From assembly GCF_009664975.1 (NCBI RefSeq), contig NZ_WJXB01000004.1, positions 434,001 through 498,000 on the forward strand: 64,000 nt of DNA, read 5' to 3'. The position numbers were made by a program, and so were the translations under genes. Positions 8,282 through 17,034 of this stretch are shown here, piece by piece; positions within the stretch are counted from its first letter, which is position 1, and each line of letters opens with the position of its first letter. This DNA comes from Paenibacillus monticola. Lineage in GTDB: Bacteria; Bacillota; Bacilli; Paenibacillales; Paenibacillaceae. Under the pieces are notes generated by a model, which saw only the letters and a list, made by a program, of their open reading frames with translations, was not told the DNA's origin and did not search any database.

Positions 8282-9753
8282 AATCGAAAGCTGTGATTAT
8301 CGGTGCCGGGTTCGGTGGACTGTCCTGTGCGGTAACTCTTGCTTCCAAAGGTTGGGATGTAACTGTGCTGGAACGTCAGCATCATCCCGGTGGCAAGCTG
8401 CAGCGTATTCAGACTGGCGGGTATACCTTTGACCGTGGACCCAGCACCATTACAATGCCTCAGGTTTTTCGCTCATTGTATGAGCTTGCTGGGGTCGCAA
8501 TGGAGGATCATGTCCAGCTCTATGAACTAGAACCGCGCACACGCAATGTATTTGCAGATGGAAGAGTGGTGGATTTGTCTCGGGATGCCAGATATATGAA
8601 AGAACAAATTGCTGCATACAGTCCAGCCGATGCTGCCCGTTACACGGATTTTATGACTGAAGCTGCTGTAATGTATCGCCTCAGTGAGAAGCGGTTTCTG
8701 AACAAGTTGTTACTCTCCTGGCGGGACAAAATCTCTCCGGCACTTGTGCGTGACCTGCTTCGTGTACGGCCTTTTCTTAGCCTGCAGGCACTGCTGTTGC
8801 GATACTTCAGTCACCCACATACGCTCGCAATGTTGGGGCGTTATGCTACTTATGTTGGATCATCGCCTTACCGTTCCCCTGCTATCTTTGCCATGCTGGG
8901 ATATGTGGAGAGTGAAGAGGGCGTATTTGGTGTGAAGGGCGGTACATACAAGCTGGTGGAGGGTCTCGTGTCCCTGGCTGAACGATTGGGTGTGAACATC
9001 GTAACCGATACGGAAGTAACAGCGATCTCGGTGGTGAATGGTGCGGTAGAAGGGGTGGAGACGGAAAAAGGTTTCTACGCTGCCAAAACGGTGATCGCCG
9101 GGGGCGATGTGCTTAGTATTAACCGGATGCTGCTGCCGGAGCGCAGTCGTCCAGCCATGAGCAACCGCAAAATCGCTTCCTATGAGCCCTCTCTCTCAGG
9201 TCTGGTTACGCTCGCTGGCGTCCCACAGAAGTATTCTGCACTGCTGCATCATACGGTATTTTTCCCGGAGCAATATGAGCCGGAATTTAAGGATGTTTTT
9301 GAACAGAAGCGCCCTCCGCAGAACCCCACCGTTTATGTATGTCACTCCGGGTATTCCGAGCCGGGTATGGCCCCGGAAGGCGGCAGCAATCTGTTTATAC
9401 TTGCTAATGCGCCGTATGTGAATGAGGCTTGTGACTGGCGGGAAGAGACATCTATCTATGGAGCGAGAGTCTTATCGACACTTGCCGGACATGGTATTTC
9501 CGGTGTGGATCAAGGAGATGTTATGCTGCATTACACGCCACAGGATATCGCCGATGATACGCTCTCGCATAAAGGAGCCATCTATGGGATTTCTTCGAAC
9601 TCCATTCGCCAGACTTTCTCTAGACCAAGCAACCGTTCCAGTGATGTGTTAGGTCTCTGGTATGTAGGCGGCACCACACATCCCGGTGGAGGAACACCGG
9701 TTGTATCATTGTCCGGTCGGCTTGTAGGTGAACATATTGCCAATAAATCGTAG
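8278..9753 (+). CDS. crtP: CrtP-like carotenoid oxidase (4,4'-diaponeurosporene oxygenase family)
   Basis: This is the third CrtI-fold flavoenzyme of the cluster. It has the GAGFGG FAD motif, the HHPGGKLQ loop, the YVGSSPYRSPAIFAML block and the C-terminal GAIYG and YVGGTTHPGGGTP blocks. These blocks resemble staphylococcal CrtP more than CrtN. CrtP oxidises a terminal methyl group of the C30 carotenoid to an aldehyde or acid. I choose TTG 8278 as start, giving MKSKAVIIGAG (491 residues), because AAGGGAG lies at proper spacing and TTGA overlaps the upstream stop as at other junctions here. An in-frame ATG at 8257 would add seven residues. Confidence 0.75.
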   Translation: MKSKAVIIGAGFGGLSCAVTLASKGWDVTVLERQHHPGGKLQRIQTGGYTFDRGPSTITMPQVFRSLYELAGVAMEDHVQLYELEPRTRNVFADGRVVDLSRDARYMKEQIAAYSPADAARYTDFMTEAAVMYRLSEKRFLNKLLLSWRDKISPALVRDLLRVRPFLSLQALLLRYFSHPHTLAMLGRYATYVGSSPYRSPAIFAMLGYVESEEGVFGVKGGTYKLVEGLVSLAERLGVNIVTDTEVTAISVVNGAVEGVETEKGFYAAKTVIAGGDVLSINRMLLPERSRPAMSNRKIASYEPSLSGLVTLAGVPQKYSALLHHTVFFPEQYEPEFKDVFEQKRPPQNPTVYVCHSGYSEPGMAPEGGSNLFILANAPYVNEACDWREETSIYGARVLSTLAGHGISGVDQGDVMLHYTPQDIADDTLSHKGAIYGISSNSIRQTFSRPSNRSSDVLGLWYVGGTTHPGGGTPVVSLSGRLVGEHIANKS

Positions 9754-9805
9754 ATTGGAAGTACACAAGCGATATCCTCTTATTGTAAATTCAGACTCGC
9801 GGATG

Positions 9806-9814
9806 TGTTATAAT
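9806..9814 (+). promoter_or_regulatory. Extended -10 promoter before fni
   Basis: TGTTATAAT at 9806-9814 is an extended -10 element with no good -35 at 17 bp. A TTGTAAA at 9783 and GTGTTATAATG at 9805 resemble single, degenerate copies of the 11-bp operator unit and are 22 bp apart, which may be chance. Confidence 0.45.
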
Positions 9815-9905
9815 GAAGCGTATTGCGTAGAAAAACAGTATGGAGATGGGCCAAACGCCAGCTATCGTACTTCAAATATAGGCTGAGGAACGGGAGGAAG
9901 ATATC

Positions 9906-11012
9906 ATGAATGATACGCCACAGGATGCCGTGCCGCAGGAAGTGAAGGGGCAGCCTGGCGCGGATCATGGCGGTTCCCTGCTGCCAACCTCCAAGACAGG
10001 TGAACGAAAGATTGAGCATGTTCGTCTCTGCCTGAATGAGGAAGTAGGCGGTAGCGGCATTACTACTGGTTTTGAGCATTACCGGTTCCGGCATAACGCT
10101 CTTCCAGAACTGGATTTTAACAACATCTCGCTGCGCACAGTCTTTCTGGAACGTCAGTTGCGTACACCGCTGTTAATCAGTTCCATGACGGGTGGCAGTG
10201 CAGCTACCGGGGCCATCAACGCCCGGCTGGCCGAGGCTGCTGAACGTCGGGGCTGGGCGCTTGGTGTAGGCTCTGTTCGAGCGGCGGTAGAGCGCTCTGA
10301 ACTTGCTTCTTCCTTTCGTGTACGGGACAATGCGCCGAGCATTCCTGTGATCGCCAATATCGGTGCTGTACAGTTGTCTTATGGCTTTGGTGTAGAAGAA
10401 TGCCGCCGGGCTGTAGAGATTGTTGGCGCAGATTATCTGGTACTGCATTTGAACGGACTTCAGGAGGTCTTTCAACCGGAAGGCAACACTGGCTTTGCTT
10501 CTCTGCTGTCGCAGATTGAGCAGGTATGCCGCAGGCTTGAAATTCCGGTAGGTGTGAAGGAGGTCGGCTGGGGTATAGATGGCGAGACAGCAGCCAGGCT
10601 CTATAATGCCGGAGCGGCCTTTATTGACGTAGCTGGTGCAGGCGGCACCTCCTGGAGTCAGGTGGAGAAGTTCCGCAGCACGGACCCTGTTCGCCGCGCT
10701 GCGGCTGAGGCCTTTGCCGATTGGGGGATTCCTACTGCAGAATGCATCGCTGAGGTGCGGGCGGTGTCTCCGAACGGCGCTTTGATTGGCAGCGGTGGAT
10801 TAAAGCATGGTGTGGACGCGGCTAAAGCATTGGCACTGGGTGCGGATCTCGCTGGTTTCGGTCGGAATCTGCTCGGTCCAGCAGTTCATTCGGAAGAAGC
10901 GCTGGATGCGGCGCTGGCTCAGATTGAGCTGGAGCTGCGAACGGCCATGTTCGGCATCGGCGTATCGGATCTCGCAGCACTGCGTGGTACTTCCCGCCTA
11001 GTCCGCCGCTAG
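9906..11012 (+). CDS. fni: Type 2 isopentenyl-diphosphate delta-isomerase
   Basis: The 368-residue protein matches the FMN- and NADPH-dependent IDI-2 family, which interconverts isopentenyl and dimethylallyl diphosphate. Visible landmarks are the SSMTGGS loop, the LGVGSVRAA block, VKEVGWG and the glycine-rich VAGAGGTSW phosphate-binding segment. The N-terminal 35 residues are longer than usual and poorly conserved. GGGAGGAAG precedes the ATG. It follows the crt genes after 152 bp with its own probable promoter, and would supply prenyl precursors to the carotenoid pathway as well as to general isoprenoids. Confidence 0.9.
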   Translation: MNDTPQDAVPQEVKGQPGADHGGSLLPTSKTGERKIEHVRLCLNEEVGGSGITTGFEHYRFRHNALPELDFNNISLRTVFLERQLRTPLLISSMTGGSAATGAINARLAEAAERRGWALGVGSVRAAVERSELASSFRVRDNAPSIPVIANIGAVQLSYGFGVEECRRAVEIVGADYLVLHLNGLQEVFQPEGNTGFASLLSQIEQVCRRLEIPVGVKEVGWGIDGETAARLYNAGAAFIDVAGAGGTSWSQVEKFRSTDPVRRAAAEAFADWGIPTAECIAEVRAVSPNGALIGSGGLKHGVDAAKALALGADLAGFGRNLLGPAVHSEEALDAALAQIELELRTAMFGIGVSDLAALRGTSRLVRR

Positions 11013-11058
11013 AAATAAGAAGCTGAATACACTGAAGTAAGGAAAGGGTCTAACAATC

Positions 11059-11529
11059 ATGATCAAACTGGTCCAAATGGACGAAACAACATTTCAATTT
11101 TTTCTAGGACAATCTACTCGCGATTATGCGGAAGGTAAGATGAAAGCAGGGGCTTGGGATGTAGTTAGTGCGCTGAAGCAATCCAAGGAAGAAATGACGC
11201 AATTTCTGCCTAAAGGTTTGAATACGGAAGGCGCTTATTTATATTCTGTAGTGGAGCTCGAAAGCGACACTCAGGCCGGATACATCTGGTTCAATGTCAA
11301 TGAAGGACGCAGTGGGCTGGAAGCCTTCATTTATGATATTTATATTTTTGAACCCTTTCAGGGTAAGGGGTATGGCAAGCTAGCGATACTGGCACTGGAT
11401 GAAGAAGCACGGGCGATGAATATCACCAAAATCGGCCTGCATGTCTTCGGCCAGAACAACCGTGCCTTCGAGCTGTACCAAAAAATGGGCTATATCGTAA
11501 CCGATATTTCGATGTCTAAAGAGCTGTGA
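11059..11529 (+). CDS. GNAT-family N-acetyltransferase
   Basis: The 156-residue protein has the GNAT acetyl-CoA-binding signature in motif A, FEPFQGKGYGKLAI (Q/RxxGxG/A type), preceded by the beta-strand AFIYDIYI. The C-terminal NNRAFELYQKMGY segment is motif B. The acceptor is not identifiable. It has its own GGAAAGGG ribosome-binding site and lies 46 nt after fni, so it may be read from the same transcript. No functional link to carotenoids is evident. Confidence 0.85.
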   Translation: MIKLVQMDETTFQFFLGQSTRDYAEGKMKAGAWDVVSALKQSKEEMTQFLPKGLNTEGAYLYSVVELESDTQAGYIWFNVNEGRSGLEAFIYDIYIFEPFQGKGYGKLAILALDEEARAMNITKIGLHVFGQNNRAFELYQKMGYIVTDISMSKEL

Positions 11530-11633
11530 AAAACAGAGGGCAGTACATCGAAATAGAGGGATTTTTCCCCTCTAATTCCTCTAATATAAAGTTTTAAGCG
11601 AAATTCTATCTCAAAATCAGGGGTTAACCCAGT

Positions 11634-11779
11634 GAAGCGGACTGAGAAGTCCCTATTTGTTCAAAACCAGGCGATTTGGGAATTTGACGGACACTAGCGA
11701 CGTTATTGACCCCATATCTTCTCAAAAGAAACTGTTTTTGCGTCAATAGCGTCATCTGAGTCCGCTTCCTGTTCCCAAA
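11634..11779. repeat. Palindromic intergenic element (MITE/REP-like)
   Basis: Several inverted repeats are arranged around a 31-nt centre. GACGTTATTGAC (11699-11710) pairs with GTCAATAGCGTC (11742-11753), and CGGAC (11688) pairs with GTCCG (11760). GAAGCGGACT (11634-11643) has its complement at 11759-11768, and TTTGGGAA (11675-11682) at 11772-11779. The outer pairs are interlaced rather than nested. No coding frame is credible. It occupies most of the 562-bp gap between the GNAT gene and the S41 protease; the rest of the gap shows nothing except the terminator at 11933. Confidence 0.5.
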
Positions 11780-11932
11780 CCCTGTTCAAAAGTGAAATAG
11801 CGGCGCTACAGTCCGCCAAGTTTGAACTTCCACTATTCCGGCTTTGTATGTTTTTGCTTTGTTGTTCGCTCGCTTGAATTTGTCAGCCACTAATTTTGGG
11901 TTTAAACCAATAAAGTTTTGCATTTTAAAAAG

Positions 11933-11956
11933 GACCTCTGGAAAGAGGTCTTTTTT
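11933..11956 (+). terminator. Rho-independent terminator
   Basis: GACCTCT and AGAGGTC form a 7-bp stem with a 4-nt loop, followed by six T. The A-run before the stem would let it act on both strands. It lies upstream of the S41 protease gene. Confidence 0.8.
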
Positions 11957-12091
11957 GTGTGCTGTCTCGACGAAATTTGTAAATAATTGTGACATATATC
12001 TTTGAAATAGAATTAATAGAAAAATATTATTAAAGGATTGAATTCCTTAAAATGGATTTGTTTATAAATCAAAGGTAAAGGGTGGTCTGAA

Positions 12092-13411
12092 TTGAGAAAA
12101 AAAATTATCTGGCTGCTAATTTCAGCTGTAGCTGCTTTAGCAGTGGTCGGATGCAGAAGCGGAAATTCTTCCGGTGGGAACGATTCTGTTAAGGCATCAG
12201 CTTCAATTAGCGAAACTCCGCTAGCCAGCGCCCCGGCCCTGACGATGGAGCAAAAGCTACAGGATTTTGAGTACATGTGGACGATTATGGAAGAGAATTA
12301 TCCTTTCTTTGAAGTGAACAAGCGTCTGAACGGTGTGGATTGGCTGGCGAATAAGGAGAAATACCGCAGTGAAATTGCAGCAACAAGGACGGATGAGGAG
12401 TTTTTTAAAGGGATAAACTCTGTGTTGAGCGAGCTAAATAACTTACATACGGAATTTATCAATGAACAAGGGTACAACATGTTGACGGAGATTTATACAC
12501 AGGTGGGGGCGATAATGGAGCCGTGGCTTCAGGTGCTTCAACAGCCAGAAGTCTTGGCACGCTATAACAAGAAATCCCTATTGAAGCAGCAAAGTACGAC
12601 AGAGGCAAGTCCTGTTGAAGGTGCTGATGGCACTGAGAATGTAGAAGCTGGAGCAAACGAGCAGACCAGTGGAAACGTGAAGAAAACTATTATTAAACCC
12701 TATCAAATAGCTTACCTCGGCTTAAGTAGCTTTGCGGGACAATTTATGGAGCAGGATGCGCCTGAGATCCGTGAGTTCTTGACAGAGGTTAAGGATTACA
12801 AGACTCTTCTTATAGATATCCGCGGAAATGGAGGAGGCAGTACTAATTACTGGCGGTTATATATCGTACCTCTGCTGATCAATAAACCCGTAAACTATAG
12901 CACTTATTATTTATATAGAGGTGGGGAATATGCGGAGGCTTTTTTACAGCCACGCCATTTAGTAGGTCTGGATCCTATTGTCGAGATTAGTAAAAAGAAT
13001 TTGCCTAATATTCCGCCTGAGGCGACAACAATGTTTAAGGATTTTATGACTGTCAGCGATGATGTGCAGCCCATTAAATCTGTTGGATTCAAAGGGAAAA
13101 TATACTTGCTTGTGGACCATGCCGTTTTTTCTGCTTCCGAGGGATTTGCTGCGTTTGCCAAAGGAAGTGGATTTGCCACAGTAGTAGGTGCACAGACAGG
13201 GGGAGACGGTTTAGGAGCAGATCCATTATTGGCGGCCTTGCCGAACAGCGGGTATGTGTTCAGGTTTTCTCTGGAAATGGGCCTTACCTCTGACGGAAGC
13301 TGTAACGAGGAGGTGAAGACGATCCCTGATGTGGAAGTCGAACCCGATACCACTAAGCCCTTATTGGAGCAGCCGGCAATTCAGAAGGTGCTGGAGCTTG
13401 CAGGATCTTAG
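12092..13411 (+). CDS. S41-family (C-terminal processing) peptidase, lipoprotein
   Basis: The 439-residue protein starts at TTG with AAAGGGTGG upstream. Its signal peptide ends in a lipobox (LAVVGC, Cys21), so it should be anchored to the outer face of the membrane. The C-terminal half is an S41 protease domain. IDIRGNGGGS is the conserved strand and loop, and FSASEGFAAFA carries the nucleophile serine, followed by VVGAQTGGDGLG. No PDZ domain is recognisable between the cap and the protease. The linker near residues 170-195 is rich in Ala/Glu/Thr. The gene stands alone, so its substrate is unknown. Confidence 0.85.
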   Translation: MRKKIIWLLISAVAALAVVGCRSGNSSGGNDSVKASASISETPLASAPALTMEQKLQDFEYMWTIMEENYPFFEVNKRLNGVDWLANKEKYRSEIAATRTDEEFFKGINSVLSELNNLHTEFINEQGYNMLTEIYTQVGAIMEPWLQVLQQPEVLARYNKKSLLKQQSTTEASPVEGADGTENVEAGANEQTSGNVKKTIIKPYQIAYLGLSSFAGQFMEQDAPEIREFLTEVKDYKTLLIDIRGNGGGSTNYWRLYIVPLLINKPVNYSTYYLYRGGEYAEAFLQPRHLVGLDPIVEISKKNLPNIPPEATTMFKDFMTVSDDVQPIKSVGFKGKIYLLVDHAVFSASEGFAAFAKGSGFATVVGAQTGGDGLGADPLLAALPNSGYVFRFSLEMGLTSDGSCNEEVKTIPDVEVEPDTTKPLLEQPAIQKVLELAGS

Positions 13412-13519
13412 GTGAGCGGAGCGGTTTGGATTGGCTTTATTTTCGCAACTTATAGCCGTAATACATGCCTATTTGTCCCTTTCGTGGCCTTGACACCGCC
13501 TTATCCCGGACACACAAGC

Positions 13520-13549
13520 TTGACATCCGGTGTTGCTGGAGCATATGTT
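13520..13549 (+). promoter_or_regulatory. Candidate promoter of ychF
   Basis: TTGACA (13520-13525) and TATGTT (13544-13549) are separated by 18 bp, 75 nt before the ychF start. The -35 is perfect and the -10 is weak. Confidence 0.45.
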
Positions 13550-13623
13550 CTAATATATAATGGTTTAGATCGTGTGGTTTGTTCGGATGATCAATCCAAC
13601 TGAAAATAGGAGTTGTCATATAA

Positions 13624-14724
13624 ATGGCTTTGAAAGCTGGAATCGTTGGACTTCCCAACGTCGGGAAATCTACATTGTTTAATGCTATAACGCAAGCAGG
13701 AGCAGAAGCTGCTAACTATCCGTTTTGCACTATTGACCCTAACGTGGGCGTCGTTGAAGTTCCGGACGAACGTCTGGTAAAGCTGACTGAATTGGTTCAG
13801 CCTAAGAAAGTGGTTCCGACCGCTTTTGAATTTGTAGATATTGCCGGGCTTGTGCGCGGTGCTAGTAAAGGTGAAGGTCTTGGCAACAAGTTTCTGGCTC
13901 ATATCCGCGAAGTGGATGCTATCGTACATGTTGTGCGTTGTTTTGAAGACGAGAACGTTACGCACGTTGATGGTAAAGTGAATCCGCTTAGCGACATTGA
14001 GACGATTAATCTGGAACTGATCCTTGCGGATCTGGAGAGTATCGAGAAACGGATTGATCGTGCCCGCAAAAACCTCAAGGGCGGCGAGAAGAAAATCGTT
14101 CAGGAAGTCGAGCTGCTGGAGCGCATTAAGGAAGCTCTTTATAAAGACAAGCCCGCACGCAGCCTGGAGTTGTCTGAAGAGGAACAACTTATTGTGCGCG
14201 ATCTTCATCTGCTGACGCTGAAGCCGGTACTCTATGCGGCTAATGTGGGCGAAGATGAAGTGGCCGATGCCGACAATAATCCATTTGTACAACAGGTGCG
14301 TGAGTTTGCGGCTTCCGAGAATGCGGAAGTTGTGCCAATCAGTGCCAAGATGGAAGCAGAAATTGCCGAACTGGAAGGCGAAGACAAGGCGATGTTCCTG
14401 GAAGAGCTTGGACTACAGGAATCCGGTCTGAACCGTTTGATCAAAGTAGCTTATAAACAGCTTGGCTTGTATACGTATTTCACAGCAGGCGTACAGGAAG
14501 TTCGCGCTTGGACGATCCACCGCGGAACCAAAGCGCCTGGAGCAGCTGGTGTCATTCACACCGACTTTGAGCGTGGTTTTATCCGTGCGGAAGTTGTGGC
14601 CTATGCGGATCTGCTGGCAGCCGGTTCGATGAACGGGGCCAAGGAACGTGGTCAATTGCGTCTGGAAGGTAAAGAATATTTGGTGCAGGACGGCGATGTT
14701 ATGCATTTCCGGTTCAACGTATAA
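13624..14724 (+). CDS. ychF: Redox-regulated/ribosome-binding ATPase YchF (OBG family)
   Basis: The 366-residue protein has the P-loop GLPNVGKST at residues 9-17, the Switch II segment [19 protein letters not shown] and a C-terminal TGS-like domain ending in the conserved [13 protein letters not shown]. The guanine-specifying NKxD motif is replaced by NVGEDE, the usual reason YchF prefers ATP. A coiled-coil insertion occupies roughly residues 130-190. Length and motifs match the family fully. It stands as a single gene with a strong terminator. Confidence 0.96.
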   Translation: MALKAGIVGLPNVGKSTLFNAITQAGAEAANYPFCTIDPNVGVVEVPDERLVKLTELVQPKKVVPTAFEFVDIAGLVRGASKGEGLGNKFLAHIREVDAIVHVVRCFEDENVTHVDGKVNPLSDIETINLELILADLESIEKRIDRARKNLKGGEKKIVQEVELLERIKEALYKDKPARSLELSEEEQLIVRDLHLLTLKPVLYAANVGEDEVADADNNPFVQQVREFAASENAEVVPISAKMEAEIAELEGEDKAMFLEELGLQESGLNRLIKVAYKQLGLYTYFTAGVQEVRAWTIHRGTKAPGAAGVIHTDFERGFIRAEVVAYADLLAAGSMNGAKERGQLRLEGKEYLVQDGDVMHFRFNV

Positions 14725-14757
14725 ACTGCTACCAGCCATATAAAAAGATAAACAGGT

Positions 14758-14792
14758 CATCCCATGATAAGGCTCATGGGATGGTCTTTTTT
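14758..14792 (+). terminator. Terminator of ychF
   Basis: CATCCCATGA (14758-14767) pairs perfectly with TCATGGGATG (14774-14783), and seven T follow shortly after. Confidence 0.9.
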
Positions 14793-14865
14793 TGTAATAT
14801 AGGATTCCTTTATAACAGCAAGAAAAAACTTTATGATACCCACTGTAGCCAATTCGACATATCAG

Positions 14866-14874
14866 TGGTATAAT
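14866..14874 (+). promoter_or_regulatory. Extended -10 promoter before prfA
   Basis: TGGTATAAT is a full extended -10 element. No clear -35 was found at 16-18 bp. A leader of about 80 nt would precede prfA. Confidence 0.5.
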
Positions 14875-14960
14875 ATAAAGTCGTATATCTATTTTTATTA
14901 GATAACGATATAAAAGCTTAATTTGTCAATATGAAATTGAAACAGGAGAGGTGAATTCCC

Positions 14961-16028
14961 TTGTTGGACCGATTGCAATCCCTGGCGGGCCGCTACGAGA
15001 AACTCAGTGAACTGCTTTGTGATCCGGATGTTGCAAGCGATAGTAAGAAACTGAGGGACTATTCCAAAGAACAATCAGACCTGCAGCCAGCCTATGAGGC
15101 GTATGCTGAATATAAAAATGTAATGGAAGAGCTTGAAGCCGCTAAGATTATGCAGGGCGAGAAGCTTGATGATGACATGAAGGAAATGGTCAAGATGGAG
15201 ATTGATGACCTTTCTTCGCGTCAAGTGGAGCTGGAGGCTAAGATTCATCTGCTGCTGCTGCCTAAAGACCCTAATGATGACAAGAACGTGATCGTGGAAA
15301 TCCGCGGTGCGGCTGGCGGAGACGAAGCGGCCTTGTTCGCGTCTGATCTCTACCGGATGTACACTCGTTTTGCCGATACCCAAGGCTGGCGCGTCGAGTT
15401 AATGGATGCGAACACGAATGACCTCGGCGGATTTAAAGAGGTGATCTTCCTCATCAACGGACGTGGTGCTTACAGCAAATTGAAATATGAAAGTGGCGCA
15501 CATCGGGTACAGCGTATTCCAACGACTGAATCGGGTGGACGTATTCATACCTCTACCTCTACGGTTTCGGTGATGCCGGAAGCAGAGGAGTTTGAAATCG
15601 AAATTCACGATAAAGATATTCGTGTAGATACCTTCTGTTCCAGTGGCGCGGGCGGCCAGTCCGTTAATACAACCAAATCTGCAGTTCGTGTAACCCATAT
15701 CCCAACGGGTATCATGGCTACCTGTCAGGATGGCAAGTCGCAGAACTCCAATAAAGACAAGGCATTGCAAGTGCTTCGTGCCCGGATCTCGGATATGAAG
15801 CGTCAGGAGGAAGAAGCGAAGTATGCCGGAGAACGGAAAAGCAAAGTCGGCACCGGTGACCGCAGTGAGCGTATTCGGACTTATAACTTCCCGCAGAGCC
15901 GGGTTACGGATCACCGGATCGGCCTTACCTTGCACCGTTTGGAGCAGGTCATGAATGGAGATATTGCCGATATTATCTCGGCGCTGTCGATTGCAGAGCA
16001 AGCAGATTTGATGGAAAAAGGAGAATAA
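14961..16028 (+). CDS. prfA: Peptide chain release factor 1
   Basis: The 355-residue protein shows the GGQ catalytic motif ([15 protein letters not shown], near residue 231), which triggers peptidyl-tRNA hydrolysis. It also has the class-specific PxT stop-codon recognition tripeptide as PTT near residue 187, which marks RF1 (UAA/UAG) rather than RF2. The start is TTG after AGGAGAGG; TTG 14964 is an equivalent alternative. prmC, which methylates the GGQ glutamine, follows 4 nt later. Confidence 0.97.
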   Translation: MLDRLQSLAGRYEKLSELLCDPDVASDSKKLRDYSKEQSDLQPAYEAYAEYKNVMEELEAAKIMQGEKLDDDMKEMVKMEIDDLSSRQVELEAKIHLLLLPKDPNDDKNVIVEIRGAAGGDEAALFASDLYRMYTRFADTQGWRVELMDANTNDLGGFKEVIFLINGRGAYSKLKYESGAHRVQRIPTTESGGRIHTSTSTVSVMPEAEEFEIEIHDKDIRVDTFCSSGAGGQSVNTTKSAVRVTHIPTGIMATCQDGKSQNSNKDKALQVLRARISDMKRQEEEAKYAGERKSKVGTGDRSERIRTYNFPQSRVTDHRIGLTLHRLEQVMNGDIADIISALSIAEQADLMEKGE

Positions 16029-16032
16029 TGCT

Positions 16033-16920
16033 TTGAAACACGACGCATATGTCATGTCGGAAGTGCAAAGCATCCGGGAAGCCTTTGCGGAGGCTTCTTC
16101 TTTTTTAAGCAGGAGCGGCGTGAATGAGCCGCAGCGCAGTGCTCAGCTATTGCTTGAGCACGTGCTTGGCTTGTCCGGCGCAGCGTATTACATGGCGCTG
16201 GCTGATCCTTTTCCGGCGGCGGATCGGGAAGCCTGGGAAGTCATGGTTACCCGCCGCGGCGCAGGCGAACCTGTGCAATATATTATAGGCGAGCAAGAAT
16301 TCTACGGGCGGGTCTTTGAAGTAACACCGGAGGTGTTGATTCCCCGTCCGGAGACTGAGCTGCTCGTCGAAGCCATTCTGCGCTACAGCGCGGAGCTGTG
16401 GCCTGCGGCGCAGTCGCTGACCGCCGTCGACATCGGCGCCGGCAGCGGAGCGATCTCCGTCACGCTGGCGGCCGAAGCGCCGGCGTGGCGGGTCTGCGCT
16501 GGCGACATCTCGCCGGCAGCGCTAACCGTGGCTGCGCGCAACGCAGCGCGTCACGGCACAGCCGTGGACTTTCGGCTCGGCGACCTGCTCGAGCCGTTCG
16601 CGGGGATGGAGACGGATATTCTCGTCTCCAATCCGCCCTACATTCCCGGCGCAGAGATCGCCGGGCTGCAGCGTGAGGTGCGCGACCATGAGCCGCGCAC
16701 GGCGCTGGATGGCGGCGCGGACGGGCTGGACCCGTACCGCCGCATGATGGAGCAGTTGCCGCTCTTCCCGGCACCACCGCGGCTAGTCGGCTTCGAGCTT
16801 GGCCTCGGCCAGGCGGAACAGGTGGCCGCGCTGCTGGAAGCGACCGGCCACTGGAGCGAGATCATCACGATTCATGACCTCGCGGGGATCGCGCGGCATG
16901 TATTAGGTATAACGCGCTGA
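16033..16920 (+). CDS. prmC: Release factor glutamine N5-methyltransferase
   Basis: The 295-residue SAM-dependent enzyme has the N-terminal helical substrate domain, motif I VDIGAGSGAISVTLA and the catalytic NPPY at residues 200-203. PrmC methylates the GGQ glutamine of release factors, and its gene is directly behind prfA. The start is TTG 16033 with AAAGGAG upstream. The middle and C-terminal coding sequence (about 16380-16870) is visibly richer in G+C than the flanking genes, with many GCG, GGC and CTG codons. Confidence 0.95.
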   Translation: MKHDAYVMSEVQSIREAFAEASSFLSRSGVNEPQRSAQLLLEHVLGLSGAAYYMALADPFPAADREAWEVMVTRRGAGEPVQYIIGEQEFYGRVFEVTPEVLIPRPETELLVEAILRYSAELWPAAQSLTAVDIGAGSGAISVTLAAEAPAWRVCAGDISPAALTVAARNAARHGTAVDFRLGDLLEPFAGMETDILVSNPPYIPGAEIAGLQREVRDHEPRTALDGGADGLDPYRRMMEQLPLFPAPPRLVGFELGLGQAEQVAALLEATGHWSEIITIHDLAGIARHVLGITR

Positions 16921-16943
16921 GGCTAGTTCTAGTAGCGCAGAAA

Positions 16944-16973
16944 TTGCATTTTTACGGAACCTTCCTTTACAAT
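16944..16973 (+). promoter_or_regulatory. Promoter of the first RodA-family gene
   Basis: TTGCAT (16944-16949) and TACAAT (16968-16973) have an 18-bp spacer. The element lies 61 nt before the ATG at 17035. Confidence 0.5.
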
Positions 16974-17034
16974 AGAAATATCTATGCGCAAGATGCGTAT
17001 CCGGATAGCCCACTCTAGAGCAAGGAGGCACAGC

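Noticed and set aside
16984-17034. 17-residue N-terminal extension of the first RodA-family protein
   Set aside because: No ribosome-binding site precedes it, it is absent in the paralogue, and AAGGAGG sits before ATG 17035.
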